The notes beneath the pieces are model-generated. The model ran no database searches and was not told the DNA's origin. It saw nothing but the letters and a program-made list of their open reading frames with translations. A stretch of DNA of 64,000 bases from Fontisphaera persica (lineage in GTDB: Bacteria; Verrucomicrobiota; Verrucomicrobiia; Limisphaerales; Fontisphaeraceae), in the NCBI RefSeq assembly GCF_024832785.1, contig NZ_CP116615.1, positions 1,984,001-2,048,000 of the forward strand, written 5' to 3'. Within the stretch, counting starts at the first letter, position 1; every line of letters begins with the position of its first letter. Positions 18,278 to 31,200 of this stretch are shown one piece after another. Position numbers and translations under genes: made by a program.

Positions 18278-21200
18278 TCAGGGTTGGAAGTTCGCCACCG
18301 GATTCGTCAGGTCGAGCATCAGCACCGCCACTTTGGGAATGAGGAAATCTTCACCCAAGGGCACGCCGCCGCGCATTTCGGCCACCGCCCAGCGGCCTTG
18401 TTCGGCGTCCAGCATCCGCACGGCCCGCACGTTGTTGGCGCCAAGCTGGCGCAACAAACGGAAGGCCGAGTAGTTGGCGGGGAATTTGTCATAGGTGACC
18501 ACATTCAGCCCGGCATTTAACTGGATGGGAGCCTGCGCATTGATGCCCAAATCCACCACCTGGGCCGCCGGAAACTTCACCCACAAGAACGAACCGGGGG
18601 TAAGCGGGAAATTGACGCCCGCGGGCGAGCCCTGGTTCCAAGAGGCGGTTTCCCGCACGGGCGCAGGCGCCAGCGCGGTGAAACGCGATATTTCGATCAC
18701 TCCGGCCTGCTGTTGCCAGAGGGTTAGCAGGCTGAACACCTGGGAATGCGCCGTGGCCAGCGCCGGCGTGACCACCACGGTGTTGGGATTTTCAAAAACT
18801 CCCTGCAAGCTGGGCAGTTCGGCCATGCGAATAGAGTGCGCGTTGCCCTCGGCTTCCTGCCACAAGGCCACACGCCCGGCCAGGGCCGGCCGGGTCTTGT
18901 AAGTGACACTGCGGGTCACCGGCACCAAGTAGCGCGTGGGCAGGTGCAGCAGGCGCAGATTGCCCGTGAGCGAGCCCAAGGACGTCTCCTGGCATATCAC
19001 CCATTCTCCTTCGATGAACGGCAGGGATTCATCCTCGGGGGTGTTGGTCAACCGCACTTCGATTTCGCGCCGGAAATCATAACCGTACAACTCGACCTGC
19101 CCGTGCCGATTGTCCTGCCAGACAATCCAGTGGCCCTCAATCACCGGATGGTACTGGCCGAACTGGTTGGCGGTGATGCGCCGGAAATCGCCCGTCTCCA
19201 GGTGGCGGTAATATATTTCACCAAAGCCCACATCCCGAAAATCCTGCCAGACCACCCGCCCGTCCCGCACCTCCGGGTCCAACTGGTCCTGCTGGGAGGG
19301 CGAAACCGCTGTGATTTGTTCCGTGATTGCATTCCACGCCCGCAGTTGCCACGGTGCATTGGGATTATCGGTGCTCCGCGCCTGATACACCACCCACGGC
19401 CAGTGCACCGCCGGATTGATTTCATCGCGGGTGGCGGTGCCGGTGAGGTTGCGCGGCGGGGCGCTGCTTTGCATGTCCTTGAGATACACATCCCATGTGC
19501 CGTTGGGTTGGCGGCCCTGCCAGACGACATAGCGTCCATCCGTGCGGGGGTTTTCCTGATTCAAGGCCGTTTCAGTGATTTTCAGGATGGAGGCGCCATT
19601 GGTCCGCAGGTCCTGGGCGTAAATCTCCCAATTGCCGTCACTCTGGTCCTGCCAAACCGCCAGCGAGCCGCGCGCGTAAGGATTGCGCGCCCCACGCGCC
19701 GCCTCGGCCACCAGCGAAGCGGGACCCGTTAAATCTCCCACTTGAATCAGACGAGTCAGGAAATTGGTGCGATCCAGGGCGTCCACCAAGGTAATCCGCA
19801 CGGTGTAGGCCCCGGGCATCACCACCACGCCGTTGCTGCCGCGGGCATCCCATGTCCAGCGCTGTTCACTGGCGCCGATGTTGGTGAAGGTGACACTGCG
19901 CACCAGCGGCAGGCCGGGTTGCGGATAACCATGCAGCGGATCGTAAAGCCACTGAACGGTCGTGGGATTATTGGTGCCCTGCCATACGCCATTGGTCCGG
20001 CCAATCACCGCCACCGTCTGCCAACCGGCGGCAAAGTTGGTGAGCATCAAGGGCGTGGCGAGGGGTTCTTCCGGCCGGTAGTAACCATTATTTAGCGTCC
20101 AACGGTAAGCTGAAACACCGGCGCCGCCGATTTGCAAGCTGGCCTGAGTTTGACGATTCGGCGTGGGAGGCGCGCCGGTAATGGTCGTGGCGGGCGCGCT
20201 GGCGGAGACCATCCAGCTCACCCGGGCCGCCTGGCTGGCGTCAAGGTAACCGCCATAACGTGAGCGGCCCAGCACTTCCACCTGGTGGGCGCCTGCTCCC
20301 AGGCCGCTGAGTTGAATGGGAGAGGTCACCGGAAACTCTGCGCTCCATGAGCCGCCATTATGCCGGAAGCGATAGAAATCTACATGCACCCCACCCACGT
20401 ACAAAGTGGCGCTGCTGCTGGCCGTGGGCGAGGCGGGCGCGTTGGAAAGGGTGGCCCACCCAACTACGCCCTGGAAGATGTCCAACCTCGCATTGACCGG
20501 CGCGGGATTGGGCGCCGCCTGGAAAATAATGGGGGAGGCATTGGGGCGAATGGAAAGCGCATCACCGGAGGCCTGGATGTGCGGCACGGGTGTGTCAAAA
20601 AAGGCAAAGTCCAGCGTGGCCTCCCCTGACACCACCAATACTACGTGATTGGTGGCCTCGCGGTTGCCGGCCGAATCTTCCGAGTAATAACGCAGGGTAT
20701 ATTGTCCCGGCGCCGTCAGCCAGAAAGGATAGGCTGGTACAAAGGGGGCATTGGTCAGGCTGTAATACATGGCTACTGGATTGGCATCCTCCGCCGTAAA
20801 GTAGATTTGCGTCTGCGGCGTGAGGTAGTACCACCCGCCTGATTCGGTGACCGGCCCCACGAAGCGCAGAGTGGTGGCGGGCGGGTTGGTGTCCATGGCT
20901 CCCGCCGTGTAGGTGACGGTGTAGGTGTAAGCGCCCAAATCCACCAAATCGAAAAGGTTAAAATAATTCTGGCGGACATTGCCAATGCGAGTGTACCGGA
21001 TGTTGGTCCAGTAATTGTTGGTGTTAATCACCTTGCCATCCGAGCGCACCACGCTGGCTATTTTCAGGCGGGCCTGCCCGGGATCAGTCAGGCGCAGATA
21101 ATTCCAGCCGCGCACGTCCGCCTGCAACTGAATGAGGGCGGTATTTCCCGGCGCCAGCGCGGAGGACATGGATGCATTGGTGGCGTAATACACCGGCGTT

Positions 21201-22288
21201 TCATTGCCTTCGCTTTCAAACAAAGTATCGGGGACCATGGCAGGATCGCGGTCCACATCCGCCAGGAAATCCTTGATCTCATCCCGGCCCGGCTGATCGT
21301 TCATCACTTCATGCGCGATGAAATGCGCGTTGAGCGAAGTAATTACGGAAGTCTCTTCGCCGCCCAAATCCGAGGCATGTTTGTATGATGCCTTGAACTC
21401 GATGAACTCACCCGACAACGAAGTAATCATGTCCCACGCCCCCTTGCGCGTCTGGCCGGGCGGGATGTCGCCCAGGTCCACCAGCAGACTTGCCGAACGC
21501 AGGGGGCTATCCTGGACCCGCGCCCCCAGCAGGCGGGCAATCAACAACAGGCCATTCTGGTTTTCCACAATTTTGGGCTGTTGCGAATCAATTTTAAGTT
21601 TGTTGGCCGTGCCATAACCTGCATTTTTGACGAGCACCCCCAGCGTGAAGGGAATGGGGCTTTCGACCTCTGGCGTGAACGGGTCATCGCCCTGCACGTC
21701 CCGAGGCTGGAAATATGTGATTTGCAACTGCGGCTCCGGCCGCACCGTGATGGTATCCGGTATGGCAAAGAGAATCTCACGCGGAATCTCCACGCCCCGC
21801 ATTCTGCCGGACAACCGGCAGCCCACGCGATACTCCGTGCCTTTGGGGGAGGTGCCGCCGGCGGCAATTTTGGGAATGATAAACCACTTCACCACCGCCT
21901 TGGCGGTGGGTTGAATGACGCCGTTGCCGGTCACACTGTTAATGTTCTGCAATTCCGGCGCGCGCACAAAGAACAGGCCGGAGGCATCATTGACCACCCC
22001 ATTGGTGGAAAGTTTGGGGTTTTCAAACGTCAAATCGGCGAAAAAGTCCGTGATGGGGTCCTGCCCGTCGTTATTGGTCACCTCCAGCACGGCCTCAAAA
22101 CCGATGCGTTCAAGGGTTAATTCCTGTTGAATGACAATTTTGACCGTGGAACATACCCCTTGGAATTGTTGCTGGGCCTGCGCGGGGGGCCACAGCAGAC
22201 AAATGACCAGTACCAGCGCGCAGGCAAGCCATTGTTTCATAATCGGCCACATAAGATGGAAAATGAAAATGTTGCTGGCGGTTTTCAT
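18278..22288 (-). CDS. Large secreted protein with TolB-like beta-propeller repeats
   Basis: A 1,336-residue exported protein. The signal peptide is either the full N-terminus or begins at a second Met (MKQWLACALVLVICLLWP), ending near PPAQAQQ. The first 300 residues contain CARDB-like beta sandwiches (LGVLVKNAGYGTANKLK). Ig-like and FlgD-like segments follow (WDARGSNGVVVMPGAYTVRI). At about residues 865-1165 a set of six or seven propeller blades repeats the pattern xVVWQDxRxGxxxIY (LAVWQDQSDGNWEIY, RVVWQDFRDVGFGEIY, WIVWQDNRHGQVELY). Its start overlaps the stop of the giant gene (ATGA, 22285-22288). A protein- or glycan-binding surface role is likely, and no catalytic motif is visible. Confidence 0.8.
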   Translation of the reverse strand: MKTASNIFIFHLMWPIMKQWLACALVLVICLLWPPAQAQQQFQGVCSTVKIVIQQELTLERIGFEAVLEVTNNDGQDPITDFFADLTFENPKLSTNGVVNDASGLFFVRAPELQNINSVTGNGVIQPTAKAVVKWFIIPKIAAGGTSPKGTEYRVGCRLSGRMRGVEIPREILFAIPDTITVRPEPQLQITYFQPRDVQGDDPFTPEVESPIPFTLGVLVKNAGYGTANKLKIDSQQPKIVENQNGLLLIARLLGARVQDSPLRSASLLVDLGDIPPGQTRKGAWDMITSLSGEFIEFKASYKHASDLGGEETSVITSLNAHFIAHEVMNDQPGRDEIKDFLADVDRDPAMVPDTLFESEGNETPVYYATNASMSSALAPGNTALIQLQADVRGWNYLRLTDPGQARLKIASVVRSDGKVINTNNYWTNIRYTRIGNVRQNYFNLFDLVDLGAYTYTVTYTAGAMDTNPPATTLRFVGPVTESGGWYYLTPQTQIYFTAEDANPVAMYYSLTNAPFVPAYPFWLTAPGQYTLRYYSEDSAGNREATNHVVLVVSGEATLDFAFFDTPVPHIQASGDALSIRPNASPIIFQAAPNPAPVNARLDIFQGVVGWATLSNAPASPTASSSATLYVGGVHVDFYRFRHNGGSWSAEFPVTSPIQLSGLGAGAHQVEVLGRSRYGGYLDASQAARVSWMVSASAPATTITGAPPTPNRQTQASLQIGGAGVSAYRWTLNNGYYRPEEPLATPLMLTNFAAGWQTVAVIGRTNGVWQGTNNPTTVQWLYDPLHGYPQPGLPLVRSVTFTNIGASEQRWTWDARGSNGVVVMPGAYTVRITLVDALDRTNFLTRLIQVGDLTGPASLVAEAARGARNPYARGSLAVWQDQSDGNWEIYAQDLRTNGASILKITETALNQENPRTDGRYVVWQGRQPNGTWDVYLKDMQSSAPPRNLTGTATRDEINPAVHWPWVVYQARSTDNPNAPWQLRAWNAITEQITAVSPSQQDQLDPEVRDGRVVWQDFRDVGFGEIYYRHLETGDFRRITANQFGQYHPVIEGHWIVWQDNRHGQVELYGYDFRREIEVRLTNTPEDESLPFIEGEWVICQETSLGSLTGNLRLLHLPTRYLVPVTRSVTYKTRPALAGRVALWQEAEGNAHSIRMAELPSLQGVFENPNTVVVTPALATAHSQVFSLLTLWQQQAGVIEISRFTALAPAPVRETASWNQGSPAGVNFPLTPGSFLWVKFPAAQVVDLGINAQAPIQLNAGLNVVTYDKFPANYSAFRLLRQLGANNVRAVRMLDAEQGRWAVAEMRGGVPLGEDFLIPKVAVLMLDLTNPVANFQP

Positions 22289-25200
22289 GGCGCCACCTCC
22301 TTTCCTTCAGGGAACACCGGCGGCGAGGCGGCACCCGCCCGCTCGAGGGGCAGCAGCCATGGATAAAAAGGCGTCTTGTCGCCGCAGCCGTCCCGGACCA
22401 AAACGTCGTTGGCAAACAAGGCATGATCCTCACGGTTGACCAGGGTATAAACCTTCACCGGTTTTTCCTGGCGCCGCACTTCGAGGACTTTCACCCGGCG
22501 CCCGCTGCTATTCATAAGCCAGTCGCCCGCGGTGATTTGGTTGGCGAAGGTCCAACCTCTGGCCTCCACCCAGATTTGATGTTCCGGCGTGGCGGAAAGC
22601 ACCCGTCCATTATTGAGGTGCAAATCCATCACCACAGGAGCTTCACGCTCCGCAATTTCCACCACCGTGGCCGCCTCGCGCGGGTCGGTGCCCGTGCGCA
22701 CCATTTGGTTGGTGGTGATGGTTTCGATGGACACCCATCGTCCGTCCGCCAACAGCACTTCGGTGCCTGCCACAAAGCACCCTCCCCCCGTGCCATAATC
22801 CGAGTATCCCCTGGCTGGGCCGCCGCCGCCGCCACCACCGCCACCGCCGCCATAACTGCCTGGCCCACCGGGCGGCGTGGGGCAGCCCAGCAAACGGTAC
22901 GCCAAAATCACCCCCTCGATGGCATTGTAGAACTTGGCTTTTTCCGTGTATTTCTTGATGCCCTTGGTGGCCAGGCTCATGATGGTCTTCAAGTCAGGGC
23001 ATTGAGCGCAGGCATTCACAATCGCCATCAACGCGCCCGCAAAGTTATCTATATCGAATATGCCGCCCGTGCAGTCGCCGGGCGTGGGCTGGCCGTAACC
23101 CGGCGGAAACTCGACGCCGCCGCGGATGTTGCCATTTTCATCAATATCCCTCCCGAAACATTTGGCCCGGCTGGTCAGGCATCTGGAGCGGGTGAATTGC
23201 GCCGTCAGGCCGCTGGTATTGGTGCCGCCCCGGCCGCCGTAATAGAAGCGGAAGGGAATATCTATGCTCTGCATGGCGCCCAGCTCCGGCACATAATTAA
23301 TGAGCGGGGTGGAAGTGGCATATCCATCCGCGCCGCCCTGGATGATCAGGTCAAAAGCGCGCACCAGGCCGTGGTTCTTGACCGTGAAAACCACTGTGGC
23401 CTCAAAACCCGCTTCAATGTTGAAGAACTCATATTGTGGCGGAGTCATGACCAGCACCGGCACCGGCACATGGGTCTGGAAGGTCTGTTCGATGGTGATT
23501 TCGTAACGGTCGGTGAACGGCACGGGCGTAACGATAAAATTCACCGTCACCAGGCTGCGGGAGAGCCGCGGCTCCACCAACACGGTCTGGTTGGGAACGA
23601 TCTCTACACGACCAGCCTCGGCGGCATGACCGGGGGCTAATACCTGCCAGGCCCACGGGCCTTCCTGCAAGTTTTCAATCAGCAACTCACCATTGGCATC
23701 GGTCTTGTAGGTCTGCTCAATTTGCAGGAGGGAGTTCTTAATCCGCACCGTGGCATCAGGCACCCGCTGCGCCAGGATGTTATCCACGACAAACCGCACG
23801 TTACCGCGGCTGGAGGAAGTGACCAGCGCATAGAGATTGACGGAAAATTCCGCCGGGGAATTGGTGCCGCGCAAAATCAGGCGGTCCTGGAAATACTCCA
23901 ATGGCGTATTGGCTGGCGGGGTAAAAACCACCGTGATGGTATTGCTCTGGCCCACCCGCAAATCCGGCAGATATATCTTACCGTCTTCGGCGGGAGCCAG
24001 GTTCACCGTCATCCACGGGATGTTGGTGGGGCCTTGCAGGGTGACCCCCAGCAGGTCGCGCATCCCTTGGTTGGCCACCGTAAAGGTGCGGCTGAGCAAT
24101 TGGCCGCGGTTGACACTCACGTCAACATATCCCATCGGCGGGTCTATGACCGTGAGGACGGGGTTGGCCGGGAGCAGGGTCAGGTTGGCGTCAAACGTGG
24201 CGGCCGCCCCTTCCGCCGAACGCAGGCGCAGGCGCATTCGCGCATTGTCGGGCGCGTCCAACGTCGCAGTGATGCTGATGGGCACGCGGATGTTCTCGCG
24301 CGGGCCGATGACAAAATCCGGCGTGATGCCGGCCGAGGCGGTCAGGTTGGTTATCGGCACCAGGTTGGTGCCCACCACCGCCCATGCTTCGGATTCCATG
24401 ACAAAGCGACTGAGGTCTTCGTCGCCCGGATTGACCAGTGTGATGTTGAAGGTCAAGGTGTCATTTTTGGTCATCCGGACGTCCCCGGCCACGGGGCTGA
24501 AATAGGCGCGATAGACCGCAATCTCCGCCTGATTCAAAACATCAAAAACATCCGGATGCGCTGCCCAAAGCTTGAGGCGTCCGCTCAATCCCGGCGGGGG
24601 CTGATACTCATAAACGAAGTTGCCGCTGAAATCGCTGGTAACGCTGTGGTAAAACTTGAATCCACGCAGGCTGAAACCAATTTTCAGGGGAGCGTTTGGC
24701 CGCGGCTGCCCGGTCTGCCGGTCCCGCGCCTGGCCTGAGATAATGACCGGGTCGTCGTTGCTGTAATTCGTCTTGTCGGTGTTCAGCACCCCGTAGTAGG
24801 GCGTCAGCCGCAAGGAGGAAGTCAGTTGCCCGCCAATGGGGCCGTTGGTGGCCTGATTGGCCGCGCCGTAACGATAATAAATCTGGCTGAATACCGCCTC
24901 AAACGTGGTGAGATTGGTGCCCAAACTGTCCGGCACCAGAATGTTGTCCACCTGGAAGTTGCGGGAGGTTCCCGGCGGGATGCGCAGCAGGGTGGTGCCG
25001 TCCGGCGTCACCATGGCGCCTGAGGGCATGCCCACGTACGCCACGCGATTGACCTCCTGGCCCAAATGATTTCGCACCGCGATGGTCAAATCGCCCGGTT
25101 GCGTGCCGCCAGCGCGAGCGGTGACCACATCCAAATCCGCAAAGCCGCGATTGTGCACGCGCAAGTTCAGCGTGGCCAGGCCGCCGGCCAGCGGCGGTTG

Positions 25201-28200
25201 GGCGGCGCTGAGCTCCACCATGACTTCCGGATTCACCACGGTGACGTAGTCCACCAGCGTCTGGTAAGTCACCTGGCCGCCCGTCTCATGCGGTTGCTGC
25301 AGCGCGCGCACCAATATCATTTGCGGGCGCGGCACGGGACTGGAGGGCAATACCACCTCACTGTTGACCTGCGCGTTGGGCGGCACCGGCGCGGCCAGAA
25401 CATTGGAGCGGGTGACGGTCGGCAGGCCGGAGACCACCCGGCGCAATTCCACCGCCTGCATGGGCAGTGGCGCCGTGCGGTTGCGGTTGAACACCGTGAC
25501 CTGGAAGGCATCGAAATACCGTGTCACTGGCGGGGCTTCCGCCCCTCCCAAGAGATTGGCCATCACCAGGAAGGACACATCATGCACCTCCACCATGCGG
25601 GCCACGCTTTCGGCATTGGTGGCATTGACCGCGCGCACGGCATAGGTGACCATCCCCCCGCGCGGAACCCCCAAGCCATCCGTGTAGGCCGGCGTTGTCA
25701 GCGGAGAGGCGTTCTGTTTTACGCCATTGCGATACACGTTATAGCCCACCGCAGCGGTATCGTCCGGCTCCCACGTGAGAATGGGCGCCTGGCCAAAGTT
25801 GTGCACCACCTCCAGGTTCTTGACCGCTCCCACCAACATTTCAAAAACGGCAGGCTGGCTCAGGGCTTCATTACCCAGGGCATCCAGCGCGCCCACGACA
25901 TAGGACAATACTCCCCGCGGCGGCACATCAATGATATTGGTACCACCCCCCAGCACGCGCAGGAGCGTGCCGTTACGGTACACGCGGAATTGAGCCTGCC
26001 CCTCGCCCACCCCCGGCTCCCAGGCAATCCGCAACCCGTTGGCCACCAGTTGCACGGTCACATTGGTGGGCGCGGGTGGCGGTGTCCGATCGCTGATGGC
26101 CGTCACCGCAAGCGACTTGCCGCCCTCCGCTCCACGGCGGGAGGCGCTCACGGCGATGCGATACGCCCCATCCGCCGGAGGCAGATTGGTGATAATGGTG
26201 GTCTCCACATTATCCGCCACGAGTGTTTGCGGCACTCCGTTGCTGCCAGCATCCGCGTACACCCGGTAAATCTCGGCATTGGAAACCCCCGCCCATTCCA
26301 ACCGGATATAGCCGCCACTCAAACTGGTGGCGCGGATTTGCGCCGGCGCCGCAGGCGGAGTGGGCAAGGCTGAATTGTAGATTTCCATGGAGGCCCCCTG
26401 CGAAATGCCATTACCCACGTTATCCAGCGCGTCCACCGCCGTCAGTGTGAACTGGCCGAAGCCCGAGCCGGCTGCCGGAGTCAGCGTCAGCGTGCCGCTC
26501 CAGTTGCTGTCGGCCCCGGTCAAGGGGATGGGAATGGGCGCACCCCCCGCCGGCGGCGTGAACGCCAATTGCGGGGTGGCCCCCGGAGCCATGGCTTCGC
26601 TTAACTTCAATTGCACCTGGATTGGAGTGATATTGGTGACCTGCACCGGCGAAACCGGCACAGTGACAATGCTGCCCACCGGCGGGGTGACATCAATGAC
26701 GAGGTTGGGGCCGGAGGGCGCGCCATTGAAGACGTTGCCCGCCAAATCACGCCCCGATACATTGAAGCTTACCGGCCGCGACGGTGTAAACGGCCCCACC
26801 AACAATGTCCCGGCGTAGGTGTTGAGCGCCACATTGCTGACCGTCAAGGTGATGGGGCCAGAGCCATAATTCAGGGTAACGGACGGCGTCTCGGCCAGGG
26901 GTTCATTGGCCGCAAGCGTGATGCGCAGCGGGCCGGTACCCACAGGTGAGGCTTTGTCAAAAGCAATCGTAAAGGACGGCGGGTTGGGGTCATGTGTATA
27001 AGGCACGAGGTTGGACAGCGGGCTGGCGTTGCCGGCGTCATCGTAACCCACCACGGCCACATGGAGACTCCCAGCGGGCATGACGGGCACCATGTAAGTC
27101 AACTGGTTAACAATCAGCGGCGACTGGCCGGAAGCCTGAGTGGGAGTGGCAAAAGGTGCCGTGTGCCAGAAGAGGCGGAAACGGGTGGGCCGCTCACCGG
27201 TGGGCGCAAACTGCCAGGTCCATTCCACTCCGCGACCGGGGTAATAGGTGGGCGACTGCAAAATGGGGGCCGTGGGCGGCCCCGAATCAAGCACAATCCG
27301 TCGCGGAGGTGAGGCGGCCGCCCCCAGAGAATCGAAGGCGCTGGCCACCATCACGTTGTCACCCTCCACCAGCAACACCGCCGGCAGGGACCATTGTCCT
27401 TGAGCATTGGCCACGGTTTCACCCACCAGGGCGCCATTGCGCAAGAGACGCAAACTGATGTTAGGCTCCGCCGTGCCTGCCAGCGCCAGTTGATTGCTGG
27501 TCACAATCATGTCCGCCCCGGGCGAGGTGATGGCCGGCGCCGGTGGCGGCACGGGCGCAATCGCCACATTGCGCTCCAGCGTGGCGATGCGGCCGGCGGT
27601 ATCGCGCGCCAATAATTTCACGCGATGGATGCCGTTGCTGTAGGCCCGCACGTCCCACCAGTGGTTCAAGGAGCCGCCAACATTGGTGGCCACGCCAGCG
27701 TTGTTGACATAAAATTCCATGGTAGCCATGCCCAAGGGAGCGCTGGCCGCGCCCGTGACCAGCAGCGGACGTCCAATCACCTGGCCCTCCGTCAGATTGA
27801 AGCTGGAAATCACCGGCCCCTGTGTGAGGTAGGTAATCGTCAAGGAGACCGGCGCGCTGGTATTGCCGGTGACACTGCGGAATTGCGCGTAAATGGTTTT
27901 GGCGCCGCCGCCTTCGGACAAGGCAAACCAGCGCCACGGGGCGAAGCTCTCGTAAAACACTCCAACGAAGATGGAATCCTCGCTCAATCGCATGGCATCC
28001 GCCGTGCGGCAGGCGAGGCGCAGGAGCACGTTGGAATAGCCCACCTGGGTGACGTTGTTGGAAATGCCCACGGCTGGCGTTAACAAAGGTTCGCCGGTGA
28101 GGAAGGGCATGGTGGTCACCAGTCCTGCAACCCCAGCGGTGACCTCGCCCGCCACGGCGCTGCCCCACCACACTTGCGTGGCCACCAAGGGTTGGCTGCC

Positions 28201-31200
28201 GGTATTCCAGGCATTGGTGGCGTTGTTCTTGACCACCGACTGCCGCAACTTCAGGGTGGAAGTGTCCGACTGCCACGCCCCGTAACCATTGAAGGCCAGC
28301 AGCGCCTCGCTGGTATCCACCCCTGCGCCATTGCGCAGTCGCAACCCCGCCGGCTGGTTGTACACACCGGTGAAGGCCTCGACCAGGGGCGCGCTGCCGT
28401 CCACCACCAGACCGCGGCCAAATCGCACAAACACGTGCCGCAACACCGAGTTGCCGGCCCCCGCGCCCAAGGTAATTCCCTCCCAATCGCCCGGCATGGG
28501 CGCGCCTCCCGGCACATCATTCATGGAGGTGAACACCACCGGGTCCAAAGCCGTGCCGTTGGCCAGCAAGCGCCCCTGGCTCACCGTGATGCCCGCCCCG
28601 GGCGCGAACCGCACGGTGGTGCCTGCGGGGACAGTCAAGACCGCGTCATTGAGCACGGTCATTGGCTGCAAAATCTCCACCACCTGCCCTGCCCCACCCA
28701 AGGTCATGTTGGCGGTAATATTGCCGGCAAAGGGGTCACTCCACGTCGCAGTGGTTACCGAGGGATGAAAACCATTGGTGGCATTATAGCCCACCACCGC
28801 AAAATAGTAGGTGAACCGGCGGTCCAATCCCGTGACAGAGGCTGAACGCGCCCCAAGCCCCAAGGTCTCCCTCGGCGTCAGTCCAGCCACCGTGGAAAAA
28901 GCATTGGTTTCGTAAAACAACCTGAACCCGGCAAATCCAAAAAGTCCGGCAGTTTGATAGCTGCTCCAGTTGATTTGGGCCGCATCGGCGGCGGTGGGAT
29001 TAACGGTAATGGCCACCGGCGGCGGCACGGTACTGGGCAGGAAGAGGACAAAAGGCTGGACAGTCTCGGCGAAATTGCCCGCCACGTCCACCGGCACCAC
29101 GGCGGCGTAGTAAGTCGTATCCAAGGCCAGTCCGCCGAAAGTGTAACTCCGGGCGCTGGGGGCCAGGCTGGCCGCGATGGGCAGGCCGGTGACATTGCTG
29201 AAGTTGGTGGTTCGGATGAAGGCGCGATACACCGCCACATCCGCCGGGGCAGCATAAGCTGTCCATTGGAAGGTGACCGAGGAACTATTGGAACTGCTCA
29301 AAACCAATTGCGGCAAGGGCGGCGCCGTGACATCCACCACCACCTGCCCGGCATTCGTTGGCGCCATGACCACTCCGTGAACATCCCGGGCCAGCGACAC
29401 CCAAACGTCGTAAGTGCCGTCGGCGCCCGTGGCAAAGGTGACCGCAGGCAGCGTATAGGTGTCATTGGACACACGCAGCGACTGCCATCGCCCGCCGCCG
29501 GCCACCGGAATGAGGGCCGTGGTTTGCCGGTTGGAGAAGACCACCAGTGGCATCACCACGGGGTCCATGCTCCGGTTGAATTGCGCGCTCCAAATGAAGT
29601 TGGTGGTCGCCGGCACGGGATTGGGGAAACTGCCCCAAACATTGGTGATGAGCGGCTGAATGCTGACGGAATCGTAATGGGCCACGTAATGCAGGTTGGT
29701 GGGGTCCTGCGTGGTAAAGAGGCGGTTGAATGTGCGACTGGCGCTCACCACCACGTTGCTCAAGCGCCATTCGCGGAAGAGGTATATATTGGGAGGATTC
29801 GTCACGGCCGCTGGCGCCGTAAAGGATGCCGACTCCCCGTTCAAAAAGGTCCCGGCCCCGCCGACTTCCGCCACATTGGTGGGAAAAGTGGCGGTGGTCA
29901 CCACATGGAAGGGATTGGCTTCGTAATAGTTCGCCACCACCCAACGGTTGCTCAGGGCAATGTTGGTCAAGGTGGTGGACAGCCCCACCACCACGCCGTT
30001 TTCCGTCCAGTTGCTGAAGCCGTAACCGAGGTTCGGCAGGGCCGTCAAAACATTGGTCGTCCCGTGGAAGAAGGTCCCCTGCCCTGCCACCACCCCGGCG
30101 CCCGCGGGCGAATTGGAGGCCAGCAGGAGATAAGAGGGCAAACTGAAATTGGCCACCAACTGCCGGCTGCGCGCCGCCACAAAGGAATAATTGGTGGAAG
30201 CACTTTGGAACACACCGTTTTCCGTCCAATTCACAAAGAAATAGGGCAGCTCATTGGTGAGCGCCTGAGCGGTCACCGTCACAGTGGCCCCCTGGGCGTA
30301 ATTACCTCCTCCCCCCACGACGCCGGCGCCCGGCGGCTGCGCCGCAACGGAAATGGGAAAGATTTGGACGATGACAAAGTTGGTGGTCGCCACGTTGGCC
30401 TCGGCGCTGGCATGGCTCAGGGCGTCAAACTCGAAATGGGCATTGCGCGCATCGGTGGTAATCTCAATGCGGTAATCGCCCGGATTGGTGGCCGTGAGGG
30501 CAAAGGTTCCCGGAACGGTGGCGTTGACCGCCAGGTCCTGGTTCACGGCCAGCTCCACATTGGTCACCACCACCCCGGCCGGCAGGCGGCGCACAAAGAA
30601 ACGCTCGTGAAAGCCACCCAAGGCGGGGGCGGTGCCGCGGTTGGCGGTGTTCCAGGCGAAAGTATAAACGCCGTTGCCATCCGGCCCGGTCAGGGACAAA
30701 CCTTCAATTTTGAGGTCCGGATAGGGCGCCCGTTGCACGGTGAAGGTGGTGGGTGAAACGTACAGGTTGTCCGATTCAAACAAAAACTCATTCACGGCAT
30801 CGCCTGAGTCCGTTTGCACAATCAGGTAATAACCGCCGCTGATGCCATCCGGCAGCCGGAAGGAGTTGGAGACAGTATAGGCCTGGCCAGGAGTCAGCGC
30901 CCCCAGATGCGGGAAGAAGCCCAACGGGATGTCATCCGCATCTCCCAGGACGGTGTTGGTGGACAGCACCGCCCGGTCAAACCAGGTAGATTCCGCCGTA
31001 ACCAGGGTGCCCGTGTTCACCACCGTGAAGGCATACTGAATCGTCTGGCCGCTCAAGGGGGTGCCAGCCGGCAGAATGACGCTGGACACCACCAGATTGG
31101 GAAAAGTCACCGTCCCCGTGGGCACGACCCGCGCTTCGAGCACATAATAAGCACGCAGGCCTGCGGCCGAGGTGGTGCCGCGCACCAGGGCATAATAATG

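Noticed and set aside
22285-22779. Polymorphic toxin with pretoxin-Hint
   Set aside because: The Hint domain is followed by only about 33 residues with no toxin-like domain, and the next gene encodes a secreted propeller protein, not an immunity protein.
28954-30756. 600-codon open frame on the plus strand, with others such as 25066-26373 and 31429-32610
   Set aside because: These are antisense to the giant gene. Their Arg/Gly/His-rich composition and lack of any domain are typical of shadows of a GC-rich frame, while the minus strand has continuous recognisable domains.
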